A stretch of 64,000 nucleotides of DNA from Bullera alba (lineage: Eukaryota > Basidiomycota > Tremellomycetes > Tremellales > Bulleraceae): the NCBI GenBank assembly GCA_001600095.1, contig BCIX01000005.1, positions 440,523 to 504,522 of the forward strand. The letters run 5' to 3'. Numbering within the stretch: the first letter of the stretch is position 1; every line of letters begins with the position of its first letter. Position numbers and translations under genes: made by a program. Below, piece by piece: positions 1 through 12,100 of the stretch. The notes below the pieces were generated by a model. That model had not been told where the DNA came from and made no database searches. It saw only the letters and a list, made by a program, of their open reading frames with translations.

Positions 1-2841
1 GGCAGGTAAAGAGGAATGGATGATCGTCGGATTGCGATTCAGGCCGGACGGCTAGACCAGGCTGGCTGGCTATTTTCGACTCCTGCTCGAATGCTTGTCT
101 GCTTGCACTATGACGATGCGAGTCCTTTCCAGCCTTTGTCGAGGTCGACGAGGCTTTGGAAGGCCTAGAGCTGGGCTCGGGGATTGGTGGTCGAAGACTA
201 GCTTCTGATTATAGGCTGTATATTATAGGTCGCCTTGTTGAGCCGGGCTGGGGCGTGTTTGTGATAACGATGTGTTCGGCGCAGCCGTGTTCGAGGTTTG
301 CAGGAATGCGGAGGGATCTAGAGGTTGTAGAAGAGGAGGATGAATGAGGAACGAGTTGTCAGTGAAACAATCTCATTTAGATCGACCAACCCCTGTCGAT
401 ACCCCACTCACAGGTCTCGGAGCAGAATCTGCAGCAGGAGCGCAACGTAGGCGCACGTCGGAGCCGTTCGCCGGCGGATTCGACAAGGTTTAGACCTTGT
501 CGAGGCGTTTGGGTGGTGACGTCTTCCACAGACTGGGCGCATCGCGATGGTTAGCTTTGGACGGAGAGAGCTATCTGAACATGGCGCTCACGGTATGTAC
601 CCCGTCTGATGGGTTGTGTATTCTACTCCCAGGGTGGCAACGAGTTAAAGGTGGAGGTTGCTTTCTTTAATCTTCTGGTGGTGTTTTGAGCAGTCACCAA
701 GTCGACCCAGTCAATGGGGTATGTAGCGAGATGGATGGATGCCTGATCCAATCTTCCTCCTCTTCTATATCGCAGAGATCGCACACGACGGTCCACCGAC
801 GGCAGATGTCCAAAGCTTGCCTCGATTGAAATGACGACAAGGCGTTGGCCGCGGGCTCCGAGAGATACGGGCTCGAGATGGCTGGTCGGGGTAACGAAGA
901 TGTGCGGCACTTGTGCTTCGGCGCAAGGGAGTCGTATATGGCAATAGGGTTAAGAGATGGGGATGTCGAGAACTGGCGTTGAGTTTGGGCGTTGATATGG
1001 TTATACGATTATGAGCGATGTCGTCCTGATCTTATGGCGTGCACACGTTGAAAGGCGGTTTGGTGAAAGGCAGGCTGGAGCTCTGAGCTGAGCACACAGG
1101 ACGAGCAGTTGTTACAGACAAGTAGGTACACGGTTTTGGTACACAGGTTGGGAACAACAGGACGGTCGGTCCAGTTGAAAGGGGTACCTCATATACATAC
1201 GCTGCGCCAGGCTGCCAGCTGACAGACGCCGTGCCGATTCCAGTGAGTAGAGCATCGATGCCTGCTCAGCTCACATCCACCTCGTCCCACTGCCAGCGTC
1301 ACTAGATTAGCTCGGAAAGCTTGCTGGATCGTTAGCTTTTCAGTCTGGAATCGCCGACCCTGCGTGACCGTCTATGCCCGCTTCGTGCCTCTGCCTGGCG
1401 CCTTCGGATCGATGCATATCCTACGGCTGTGGCGCCGGCGAAAGATCAACTGTCTCTCGGAAGCTCGCTGACTCTGGCGGATCGATTGTCGAGCTAAGCT
1501 CAGAGAAGACCGGCTACGTGGCTGAGACATCCTAAATCGACCGGCCTCGACCCTCATCACTTTCTCACCCTGCACTCCTCCTCGCGCCTCACGCCCCCGC
1601 AGCCGAGTCGTCCGTCCTTCCGTAGCTCGTGCATGGCTTCATTTTGGACCGGTTCCTAACCTACTGGTCCTATCTAAGATTCAGACGATCAAGACAGGGC
1701 CGCAGATCAAAACCAGAGTGCCTCTGCTCGCTTCAATCGTGAACGTTAACTGAGATGGACATTGATAGTTGCATCACGATGATGTATGGGAGGAGCTCGA
1801 CGGCCCGGATGCTGAAGAGCCGAATAGCTCGACAAGATTACAGTGAGGGGAAGATCAGATGGTGCGTGGACCCTGGCAACATCCCTTCGCACAAGGCGAT
1901 CACGCATTCTGCTGGCACTTGCTGGCACCGGTCTCAGCGCTGGCGTCGATGCGCTTTGTTCAGGCGATCTAAGGTCCCGAGGCGATGTTATTGTCATTAC
2001 ATCTCATTTGTCACGTTGCCTAATGCCGATGACTGGCTCTCGCGATCGGCATCCCATTGTCCACGGCCGTCGCGACAATGAGCGTTCTCCACTTAATGAA
2101 TCTGACAAAGAGATTCCATGGTGTCATGACAATACGACGAGTGGATAGATAAGTCGGAACTAGATTCCGGCGGGGAAGGAAGGAAGGAGGAGAGGAACCC
2201 GTAGCGCCACTTGGAATGCCGGTACGTAATCCCGTAGTGCGAGTCTTGTCAGCCATAGTCAGCCTCTCCCTCTGCCCCTCCAGCTTTCTCTAGATCGGAA
2301 CGGCAGACTTCTAGCTCGGCAAACTATAAACGCTACTCTCGTTAACCCAGGGTCAAATGAGAACATTAGATTCCACATCCGGCCAACATTACTAGTGGCG
2401 TTTTACCTCTCTGCCTTCTCAGAGCATCCTAGAGCTTCTCAGCAGTTCTTAGCCTGCTCGCCGGGGCTTCACGTGCTTGTGCAAGACATCGCAGCAGATA
2501 TTCCAGCAGCTGATCAGCCATCTCATGTCCTCACTCTTCTTCACTAGCCTCACTGCGCCACACCAGTCCCACACCCTGCCACGGCCTCTCACAGCTGTCA
2601 CCTTCGCGAGCATCTGTGAATACTCCGCGGTGCGCCGGACGCTAAGGACTGGTCTGCGACTTGTATTGCGTCGTCCCGTTCTAATTCGATCGCAGCGTAC
2701 GGATGCTATCAGTACCATGTACGTCCTAGTACGTCGACCGATTGCACCGTTACAAGCTGTTACAGGGTGACAACCGGAGGTACATCTACTTCATCTGACA
2801 TCATACTTGCATCAGATCGCTCGCTCATTCTCGCTGATCGG
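1..2841. other. Gene-poor left flank
   Basis: No coding region can be supported in this 2.8-kb stretch. All open frames are short, lack recognisable protein features and overlap on both strands. One intron-like stretch follows an ATG near 581 (donor GTATGT at about 594, acceptor about 634), but the joined frame stops after 22 codons, so it is at best a UTR or non-coding exon. The only clear structure is a perfect inverted repeat at 481-502. The right end is the 3' side of the M24 peptidase gene, so this is not that gene's promoter. Confidence 0.5.
481..502. repeat. Perfect 9-bp inverted repeat (hairpin)
   Basis: CGACAAGGT and ACCTTGTCG flank a 4-nt TTAG spacer, giving a perfect 9-bp stem. 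It lies in the gene-poor left flank. Its role is unknown: it could be a terminator-like fold of an unseen transcript or a dyad protein-binding site. Confidence 0.55.
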
Positions 2842-4413
2842 TCAAATGTCTCCCCATGCACGTACTGGCCCGCTGAGCCACTCTCCTCCTAATCGTCCAT
2901 CATCCCGTTTGGTGACGACGAAGCAATCCTCCAGCCTGATTCCCACGCCATTCAGGCCCTTGGCGTAGGATTCGCCCCGACTGTGCCTGGGAACATAAAC
3001 GCCCGGCTCGAGACTGAACACGTTTCCGGTCTGAACCACCTTCCGGCCGACATCCCCTGGAACGAGGTACGGTCGTTCGTGTCCTTCCAACCCTATACCA
3101 TGGCCCAGGCGGTGTGTGAGAAAGGTGAAGTCTGCTGCTGGGGAGGCGGCTAAACTATCGCTCGGAGTCGTCATGTAGTTGTGAATGACGGTCCTTGCCG
3201 CGTGATCCAGGCTGCCGAGTAGTGGAGGGTGTGTGGCGTTTGACGATAAGAGTAGCTCGTAAGGCGCATACTGGGCTTTTCGGACCGCCTCCCAGGTATC
3301 AACGTGCTTGCGAGGTATGTCCGATTTACACAGTGCAAATGTCTTAGGTTAGTCCACAGTCCGATCAAGGTCAAGCCCTCACCCGAGTGATGTCCGAGAC
3401 GTAGCCACCCCAGGTGCCCCCGGCGTCGATTAGCACGAGATCGTGTCTGCCCAACTTCTTATCGGTTCCCGTGCCATGTGGTAAAGCGGCGTCCTCTGCC
3501 GACATCAGCCATGGCGGTTACAATGCAGCACTCACCTCCGAACAAGACTAGTCCGTCTCCACCTGTCAAGCCCGTCTTGCGCATCTCCTCTTTGAGCATG
3601 AGCGAGGTAAGCGACTCGCTGATCCCGATATACATCCTGTCCCTGGTTTTCCGTATCGCATGTAAGGTTTTCTACCGATCAGCCAAAGCTCCCCCTCGAT
3701 CCACCTACTTGGTTGGCACATCGGAGGAGATCGATCTCTCGCTCGTCCTTGCGCTCCCGTAGGGACGATACGGCCTCTCTGACCCGTTCATCCGCAGGAT
3801 CACCTCCCACTGCCTTCTGCACTCCTATCGTGATGAACGACCGGACCATATCGTCAACTAGGACCTTTGTGGCATTGACAGCTCCCGCCAAGGCCAAATA
3901 GGCACTCTGATCCTCTTGCCATGACACCCATTCGACCTTGCTCTCCACCTCTTCCGGCAACTTGATCTCTTGGGCTCGCAATCGCTCAAACTCCGGTGTC
4001 ACCAGTGTAATCCGAGCCTCGCCCTCGGGCGAGGGCGTAATGGCGATGAGGAACGGTCGTTCGGATAGATGCCAGTGTCGAGAGCCGAAGGTTCCTAAGA
4101 AGTATTCCGCTGATGGACCCGGCTCGGCGATCCACGTCGTGCCCGTGCTGCCTTCACTCAACGCTTTGGCCAGTCGATCGAGCCGCGAAGCGTAGTAGCC
4201 CTCCTGCGGGTCGAGTATCCGCTTACAGTGCTCGTTTAGCGCAGAGGGTTGGTGTTGAGGCAAGTGAGGTAGCCAGGCGTATACCTGCCAGAGACAGAAT
4301 CCTGCCACGAAAGTGTTGAACAGCACCGTGCGGAGGGACCATCCGTTCTTGGTCCGAGGAGCCAGTTGAGCCTCCTCCCACATGTCGTCGCGTGCCTTCT
4401 TTCTCCCCAGCAT
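2842..4413 (-). CDS. Membrane-anchored M24 metallopeptidase (Xaa-Pro aminopeptidase-like)
   Basis: Predicted 484-residue protein in four exons: 4413-3709, 3671-3536, 3495-3383 and 3342-2842. All junctions keep frame. Residues 1-26 are charged and are followed by one hydrophobic segment (about 27-48), which suggests a type II membrane anchor. A creatinase-like N-terminal region is followed by the M24 pita-bread fold. The metal ligands are visible in order: Asp in LVLIDAGG, Asp in VSDITR, His in GHGIGLEGHERP, Glu in SLEPGVY and Glu in GIRLEDC. Such enzymes remove N-terminal residues next to proline using two metal ions; that function is inferred from the family. The start is the first in-frame ATG and is immediately followed by the anchor. 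A second M24 gene without an anchor lies at 47334-50192. Exact substrate and organelle are unknown. Confidence 0.88.
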
Positions 4414-5266
4414 ATCGGTTGATTGAGTCAGACCTCTGTCAACGCCAGTAACAGATCACTACGATGCATTGCGTTACTCTGTCTATCACTCTGTCGGCCA
4501 TGGCACGGCGTGGGCACTGCAAGGGCATTGGGCTGACCGGGAAGCGCTCAACAAATGTATGTCGGAGATGTCCGATGCTGCTAAGTCGACGATCAACTGA
4601 CTCGATGGCCAAACACATCCTTGACGTTGTCACTTGTCTCTGTCAACTGTGACTCATACGCTGGAGAGCTTTCGTTCCCTGCCGAAGCACACCAGGTGGA
4701 TCGTTGACACATCATACGCCGCGAGTTGTACTCGAGATTGATCAATCACCCGCGACATCCCGTACCGGGCCGCTCGCCTCGTGTTGTGATGGACTTTGCA
4801 GCGCTAGAAGCACGACACTCCGGCGAGGCAAGCACACATTGCCATGTCACCGGACAGACTCCATCCTCGGCGGATAATGGGCCTATCCAACATGAGGTTG
4901 ACTCGTTGTTATCAAAGGACCACAGAAAGAAGCAATGTCCCCTATCAGCTCTATTGTTCGAGTTGTGAATCGCCCAGATCTATCATACTCGACCTCGCCG
5001 ATCTCGCCTTTGCACACATCGATGAGGGGGAGGATATGAGCATGAGAGTGGTGCCGGAGCCTGGATGACCCTTCACCACCTCGTCAATAGGTGCTTCTCG
5101 GATGTCTGAACGTGCTGTCTCTATCGGTAACAAGTCGTGGGGGGTTTCGTGGATGAGTAAGATATAGCCCCGTTCTGAAGTACTCGCTCATCCCACTCAT
5201 CCTTCAGACGCCACTCACCACCACTCATCGTACTGATACTTCATAGCAATCCCAAGCTTCGGCAGG
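4414..5266. other. Intergenic region between divergent genes
   Basis: This 853-bp spacer lies between the start of the M24 peptidase (-) and the start of the orphan gene at 5267 (+), so it should hold both promoters. The short open frames in it look random. No clear TATA element or repeat was recognised. Confidence 0.5.
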
Positions 5267-8200
5267 ATGCCTCGAATCGAAGCTCCCGACTCGAGACCGA
5301 TTCGCGCCGTGGTAGCAGCTCCATACCCCCTCCCAATCGTGATCACCCGTCCTACCCCGCCTATCCGCCCGTCAAGCATTACTGGCCCACTCGACGAGTC
5401 ACTCCTCCGAGAGACATTGACCAATCAGCTCAACCAGATCCAAAGCAACAATGTGTACATGCTAGGTGGATTCCCATACAATCCGAACTGGCGAAACCAA
5501 CCGCCCGCAATACAGCCCATCCCATACCCCGCTCCTACGGCGGAAGACCTGAGGGAGAGGCACGAAAGGAGGATCAGGGTGAAGTCGAAGTTGAGGCAGC
5601 AGCAACATGGTGCAGAGGACCTCATGAGTGGGATCGAGGAGGGGCCAACTTTGGAAGCTGGGACGATGAAGCAAGCGGCGATGGGTGCCGGAGCGCCCAC
5701 GAATCCAACCTCGGTGGGTCATGGAACAATGCGACTACAATCTGATTTGGTGCTGACTGAGCTGCTGCTGGTCATCCTCCAGATGTACAACGACGGGGGC
5801 GATGGACTGTTGACTACGATGATGGAGACAAATATCGGTAGAACATTCTTCACCACCTCGCCGAAATCCAACTTTCCTCCACGCACCAACCCCGCTGTGT
5901 TCAATCACCATGGTCCCTCCACTGACATCACCATGGCGACATTGACAACTCCTACCACCGCTGCCACATTCGCAACTACCACTACAGGGCAGCTTGCTCC
6001 CGCGCTACCGATTTACGAGGGGGGGATTGATCTTCGACGCAGATTGCCCTGGGAGACTTCCTCCATTGGTGATTCCACCCGAGCTGACGACGAGTTTGAC
6101 CATTCGCCCTTGGTGAGTCATCCCAACTGGGAGATAGATGAAGACTGACGGACTTAGTCACATCGACTCATCACCCCAGCTGGGGCAGCTCGGAGTGTAC
6201 GACCCGTATCGTTCTATGGGCAGTCGAACCTCTTCCCTTTCACCTATCACGAGTCTGGCAACCAAGGCACTGCGTCACAAAGCTCTGCCTCTCTGGGAGA
6301 GGGGTACGAATCGGACGCTAGATCCATCAGGACCATCACTCGTATCCCTCGAGGTCGACATACACGGCGAAAAGTCGCAGAAGTGCATCTGGCCAATGCT
6401 CAGACTCAGCAGCACAACCACGGAACACTCCATAACGACCTCCATTTCCAGAACGATGCACAACTCAATGGATCGAATCAGTTGCAGTCGACACAAGAGT
6501 ATGGTCTGGAGGGCGAGGTACCGCTTCGTACACAACATAATGGTCAGACTACCGATTTGTTCCAGGCCGCCTTCGACGATCCGACAGCAGCCCACCCAGG
6601 CCATAACCCTTGGACCGGCTACGGGTCGTTGTACTCGCCAGTCCCCATGGTGATCGACCCGAAGACTGGTGACATCCTCAGCATGGACCCCAGCTGGCCG
6701 AACCACTCCCACAGCGGCGATCATTCTGGCGACTATGGCGGAGCCGCACAGTTCACCCAGGAGGAGATGAACAGCCTCCAAGCGCTGTTAGAGGGAGGCA
6801 CTCTCACTCCGTACATCACACCCAATCAGCTCGATGGGATCGAGAATACGCCTAGAGCCAATCACCCTCAGCTATTCCAGGCCACTGGTTTCAATCATCA
6901 AGGTCCCTCGAGTGGTGCCCAGAATTCATGGCCGGAGACCATCGACCCAACTAATCTCAAAGTATCCGACTACCAACAATATCCACAGCCTGAATACAGC
7001 CTCGATGCCTCCGGCCTGCAAGGTGGTCAACCCGTTATCGACTTCTCCTCCATCCAGCCAAATACGCCTCTCTCCTCCCAGACCGTGCAATCCCTGGACC
7101 AACGAGCGCCCTCTCGACCTGGACCAGTGAGTAACGTGGCCAGTCGAATCATAGAATCCATGTTTCCGCACTCTGCGCCACCGCTAGTATCCCCGGTTCC
7201 GCCCACTACTCGAGGGCTCCGACTGCCCTCTGCTCCAGATGCGAGGCAGAACCCGATCCCCGTGGCAAAGGCGTGTCATAACTATCTGTTGGCGCGAAAG
7301 GTCTATTCGGCCAAGAAGAAGAGGAAGGTCAGGGAGCACGAACAGCGAGTCGTGGAGCGGGAGAGGAGGGAAGAGTCAGCTGTGACTATGGCCAGGAACG
7401 GGGTAGAGACGGTAAGTTGCGGTGTGAGCTGAGCGTGCTTGATAGTTCGCTGACGCATTGAATAGCTCGAGCACTCCCAGTCTGGACAAGGGCAATATAT
7501 GAACCCGACTACTACCGCTCAGAATCCAGTCGACAATCATGTCTGGCCTCAGCTGGATGCTGGACCACTATGGACACACCCTTCACCTCAGGTATATCAC
7601 CCCGACCCGCTCACCTCGCCTCGAGAGAGGAAGCGCAGAAGAGGGCGTTCACCCACTCCAATCCCGCTCCCCGGCACCCGACTCGACCTCCACCTCAGCC
7701 CCTCGCTGATCAACACTGCGTCTCATAATGCCAACAGCACGAGATCTACCATTGCTTCTCGAGTCGATCGACCTAGGAACAATGGAAACAGAGGCGAGGC
7801 TGGAGGGAAAGGGAAGGGCAAAAGGACTTCCGAAGACTCTTTCGACGAGGATCAAGCTGGTCATAATGGAAAGAGAGCTTCTTCAGAGGGCGGATCAGAG
7901 TCCACGGTGACTGAGAAGCCGAGAAAGGGGTCACAAGCTCATCTCGGCAGGATGCTCGGTCATGGACTTGGCATTGACAGAGGTTTGGAAATGGTTCAAC
8001 TCCCAGACTTGCCGGTCCATCCTCCGCAACAGATTGACCCACTCGGTACCTCCAACCGACACATTGAGCTCCTACAATTCTTCACGAACCCTCTTATCCC
8101 AATCGGGCAACCCAATATCCTCTCCCACGTCGATAATCCACCGTCGTTCGCTCTACCTGGGATTAGCACCTATCAAGGCGTCATGCCCGTGCAGTCCATT

Positions 8201-8707
8201 TGGCCGACCACGACCCATGCTCCAGCTCCCACTGCTCCCACGTATCCCATCGCTCCCCTTCGCAACATGTTCGACCGGGCAATACCCTCGCAAGGACATA
8301 ATGACGGTCTGTCGATCTTCAATGTCCTGATGCGTCAGTCGGAGGGATTGGGTCGGGAGTTGAGCGTAGATGAGAAGAGGCGCCGTAACGCAATGTGGAT
8401 CGAAGCCGATCGTCAGCGAGCCATGACCAGCACCACCCGCCAACCCCCCGCGAATCGATGGCAGACTGGGCAGCCTGACAGCCGAGATCTCTCCCCGTTC
8501 AGGGAGGCGGCGGCGGAAGCTCACGAGGTGGAATCGATAGCCCCTTCGATCTACGGGATCAAGCGGGAGTCGAGGGGCGCGGGAGCGGGCGGGAGAGAGG
8601 CTTGGTTGAAGGATATGCACAAGTTGATTCAAGAGGAAGTAGGACTGGCTCTGAAGGATGTCACGGGCAAGTTGTTGCAGCAGAGGCAGGGCAAGAAGAG
8701 GAGATAG
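5267..8707 (+). CDS. Large low-complexity orphan protein
   Basis: Predicted 1,113-residue protein in three exons: 5267-6112, 6158-7411 and 7466-8707. Both introns have GTGAGT/GTAAGT-like donors, TAG acceptors and phase-0 joins. No family is recognised. The protein is rich in Pro, Gln, Ser, Thr and Asn. It has a basic patch near the end of exon 2 (AKKKRKVREHEQR), which resembles a nuclear localisation signal, and a second basic tail (GKKRR) at the C-terminus. The last 60 residues (EAWLKDMHKLIQEEVGLALK region) look helical and are the best candidate for a folded interaction segment. Composition suggests a nuclear scaffold or regulator, but this is inference only. The ATG at 5267 is the first in the frame after an upstream stop; an additional 5' exon cannot be excluded. 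Confidence 0.7.
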
Positions 8708-9170
8708 TCGTCGAGGGAGGGACATTCCAAGTGTCTGGGTTGTAAGGCAGGACTTGACGAGTTGTTGTTGTGCAGCGGGGGAAGCGACATCTTGCGTGAT
8801 GAGTTGTTGTAAATCGGCGGAATTGGATGTGTTGTGCAAAGCAAGGGCGCCACGCTCGCATGTAACATCCTGTAGCATTTGTGAGATGTATCTGCTAAAC
8901 GACCGACGAGCGAAGTGATCCACCTGAGCGACGGAGAGCTGCCAAAGCGCCGATAGCTACTTGAGTCATGCTCAGCAGCCATGTACTTGCTCATAACACA
9001 CATGATCCGCATTCACGATGTAACATTGGCACTACCAAGAGGTATAACACAGATTGATGAAGACTCCACCTCTGACATCTCCGCTGTCTCGCTCATTTCC
9101 CATACCGCCTCCCATCATCCTTTGACAAGCTAGATGACTTCCGCCTAGCCTCCCTCTGCCAACGATCGCA
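8708..9170. other. Convergent 3' spacer
   Basis: 463 bp between the stop codons of two converging genes. It is expected to hold both 3' UTRs. No gene or clear repeat is seen. Confidence 0.5.
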
Positions 9171-12100
9171 CTACCTCTTGCTGAAGAAGCTCTTGAGGCC
9201 CTTTCTCCCAGCACTCCCCTTCATCCCACTGCCAGCGTGGTCGATGCCGAAACTGCCAACGGACCCATGGTCATGTTGCGCATACATCGATTTGACGGCT
9301 CTAGCGTCCGCCAATGGTCTTCCCCCCTCTGGTCGATACTGCGGTTCGTACGACAATCGACCTTGAGCCTGGCCAAATGTGTTAGAGGCCGGGTATTGCT
9401 GATACCCATAGACCCCTCGATCTTGAGCTAAGCCACGGGCGCTTTGCGCAACGGGCGTTTGGCTGGGGTACATTGGAGTCGAGTTTGGCGCGGGGTATTG
9501 CCCGTTGAACCTGTCTTTCGGGGAGGCGTAGCCGTATTCCATGTCCAAGTCGGGGGACTCTCGAGGACTCGACGCAGATCCAGGGAGGTTACTCTGAGAA
9601 CCAGCTCCGGGGGGCGGTAGTGGTGGCAGACTCTTGAATCGATTCGGCGAGACCACATTCTCCGCTTGTTTCGGAGCCTGCTGGATCGGGCCTTGGGACA
9701 TGGTGGGCGAGGTGAAGAACGCATTGGCGCCGTTGACACCAGGTGGGGGCGTTTCCACCATTGGCATCAAGAGACTCGAGTTGGACAAACTCGACGTCGT
9801 CTTGTTGTTGTTCGGTCTCACGCTCAGAGGGGGGTATGTCGATGATCCAGCACCGGGCAATGCCGCTCTTGGGACGTTGACATTGAGTCCTCTCTCAGTC
9901 TCGCCGGCCCGAGTCTGCGACAACATCTCCATTGCTGATCCTCGCCTGTCCCTCTCAAAGTCGTTGACGTCGACACCGACATTTCGCCCCGAGGCGTAGC
10001 TCTCTCGGCGATACTTGGAACTGGTTGGAGAGGCGCTTTGACTGCCAGTGTCGGTTGAAGAGGCTTGAGGGGCTGAAGTCGACCTCATGCCATACTGCCC
10101 GTAGGGGTTGTAGGCACCTCGAGCCTGGCCTTGCTGAGCTACGCCCATGAGACTCGAGCTGTCGGTGAACATTGACGAGGTTGAGCCACTTCGATCTCTA
10201 TTCTCCCGGGCGTTCTGGCCACTGAGGTACGCCATTCCAGGTGGAGGAGGAAGTGGTGTGCCGACATCTGAAGACTGCTGCGAGTCAACAGGTCGTGTCG
10301 CATCCGGGACTAGCTGGCTCGAGCGGGAAGACGAGTTTCGACTGGCTTTGGGCCGCATCTTGCTGAAAAGCCCTTTGAACCCTTTCTTCTTCTGAACGTT
10401 CTGCGCCGTTGGGTTCTGCTCCGTCCACTCTGTTGGCAGGGGGTCATGTCGGTCTTCCGATGGATCGGATCGCAGCATTTGCGAGAGTCGAGACGTGCTG
10501 ATGGATTTCGACACGAACTTCTGGCTCGCGGCTGGAGCTGGCTCCCCGTGCACAGAGGTTGCACGACCCTCTCTCGAGAAGAATCCTGGTCGACTGGGTG
10601 ACGCCATCGACACCGCTCGGGGCTGAGCGTGCACGTAGCTGGAATGAGTTTGGTTTTGACGATCGTTATCGAGCCCGATGCTAAATGTCCAAGTCAGCGA
10701 AAGGTTTCTCGTTTCAATGAGCCGGACGTTGTGACTTACTGCATGTCCATCATCGATCCGCTGCCACCTTGACTGCCGCCAAAGAAGCTTGTCACGCTTC
10801 CGCCAAACTTTCCGAAGAAGCTCTTTCGGCTGTGCTCATCGCTGCTGCCTCGTCTTGCACCAGCTCTCACCGCGAAAGAGAAAGGTCGCAGACCACTCTC
10901 CGTTGGCGATACCGGTGGCCAGACGTCGTTCTCCCCATTCATACCGTTCTTCAAAGATCGGGGCGTTCGCGAGCTGTCCACTGTCTTGATGATGGAGCCT
11001 CGGTTTTGAATAGGCGAGCGGGCGAGCGCGTTCGGAGTCGCCTCGCGGTCGGGGTAGAAGTGAGTGACGGGTCGGGTGGGGATAGGCTGTGTCTGTCTGA
11101 CCCCAGCGTTGGACAGATCCGCCGGAGAAGAGGGGCTGGGTCGGACTGTCGGGTTGGGCGGAGAGTAGATTTGTTGGATGGGGACATGCGCTTCGCCAAA
11201 TGCTCCCCGCATGTGCTCTGACAATTCCCGGGCGTGATGAGACGATCCACTCCATCCTATAGAACTGGTCCGAGGGCTGGTGAGCACGCTCGCGTCTGAA
11301 AGGGGTCGTTGTCCAGGAGCGGGGTAGTATCCAAGTCGCTGGGCGTCTGCGCGGATCTCCCTAATGAGGATCGCCTGGTGATAGAGGTATGTGTCTAGGT
11401 TCTTCGCTCGATGCGCAGAAGCCGAAGGCCACTGATGATTGTCAGCCTGGGCTGAGTTGTATATGATTGCAGTACTCACTTTTGTCATTATCGCTTTGAT
11501 ACCTTGCTCTGATAGAGGCGCTCCTCTACATCCTCTGAAACCGCGAGGCAGACCTTCGCCATCTTTGCCCTCCTCCCACTTGAAACCCCTCCATCCGCAT
11601 TCGCGGATCACTTTGTAGTCAATCTCTCTTCGCTGAGCCCTCTTCGCCTCCCGCTTCTTCCTCCTGATGGCCTCTGCCCTCCTCGCTTCGGCGTCCTCGA
11701 TCGAATAGGAGTGATTCGTCGAAGGCGGAGAGGTACTGTACTCTTCCTCGTCGTCACTAGGTCCCGAATGCGCTAGAGAGGGAATGGAGCCGCTCATCAC
11801 ACTGCCGGATCCCAAAGACCGCAAGAGCTCAGTCTCCCTCGCCTTGAGATCCTCCCAAGCGATGTTGCTCTGCCTCTCCCACGCGCCTGGACCGGTGACG
11901 TGGACGTCTGCCAAGTCTCGGTCTCGCATCATGCACTCTATGCAGATCTCCTCTTGAGGCATCGTCGGGTTCTGAGGTCGACCTCCTGGTGCCCGTCCGA
12001 GACCAGCTGTGCCGCCAGATGGGTCTCTGCGGCTGATCGAGGGGTAGGGTCCAGTGTCGGCGAGTCCGGCGACTATGGGGAGGGACGAAGCGGATTTATT

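Noticed and set aside
581..700. ATG plus GT-AG intron near 594-634
   Set aside because: The spliced frame ends after 22 codons, so no protein gene is supported.
8153..8923. 256-codon minus-strand open frame
   Set aside because: Antisense to the third exon of the orphan at 5267; no start context or domain.
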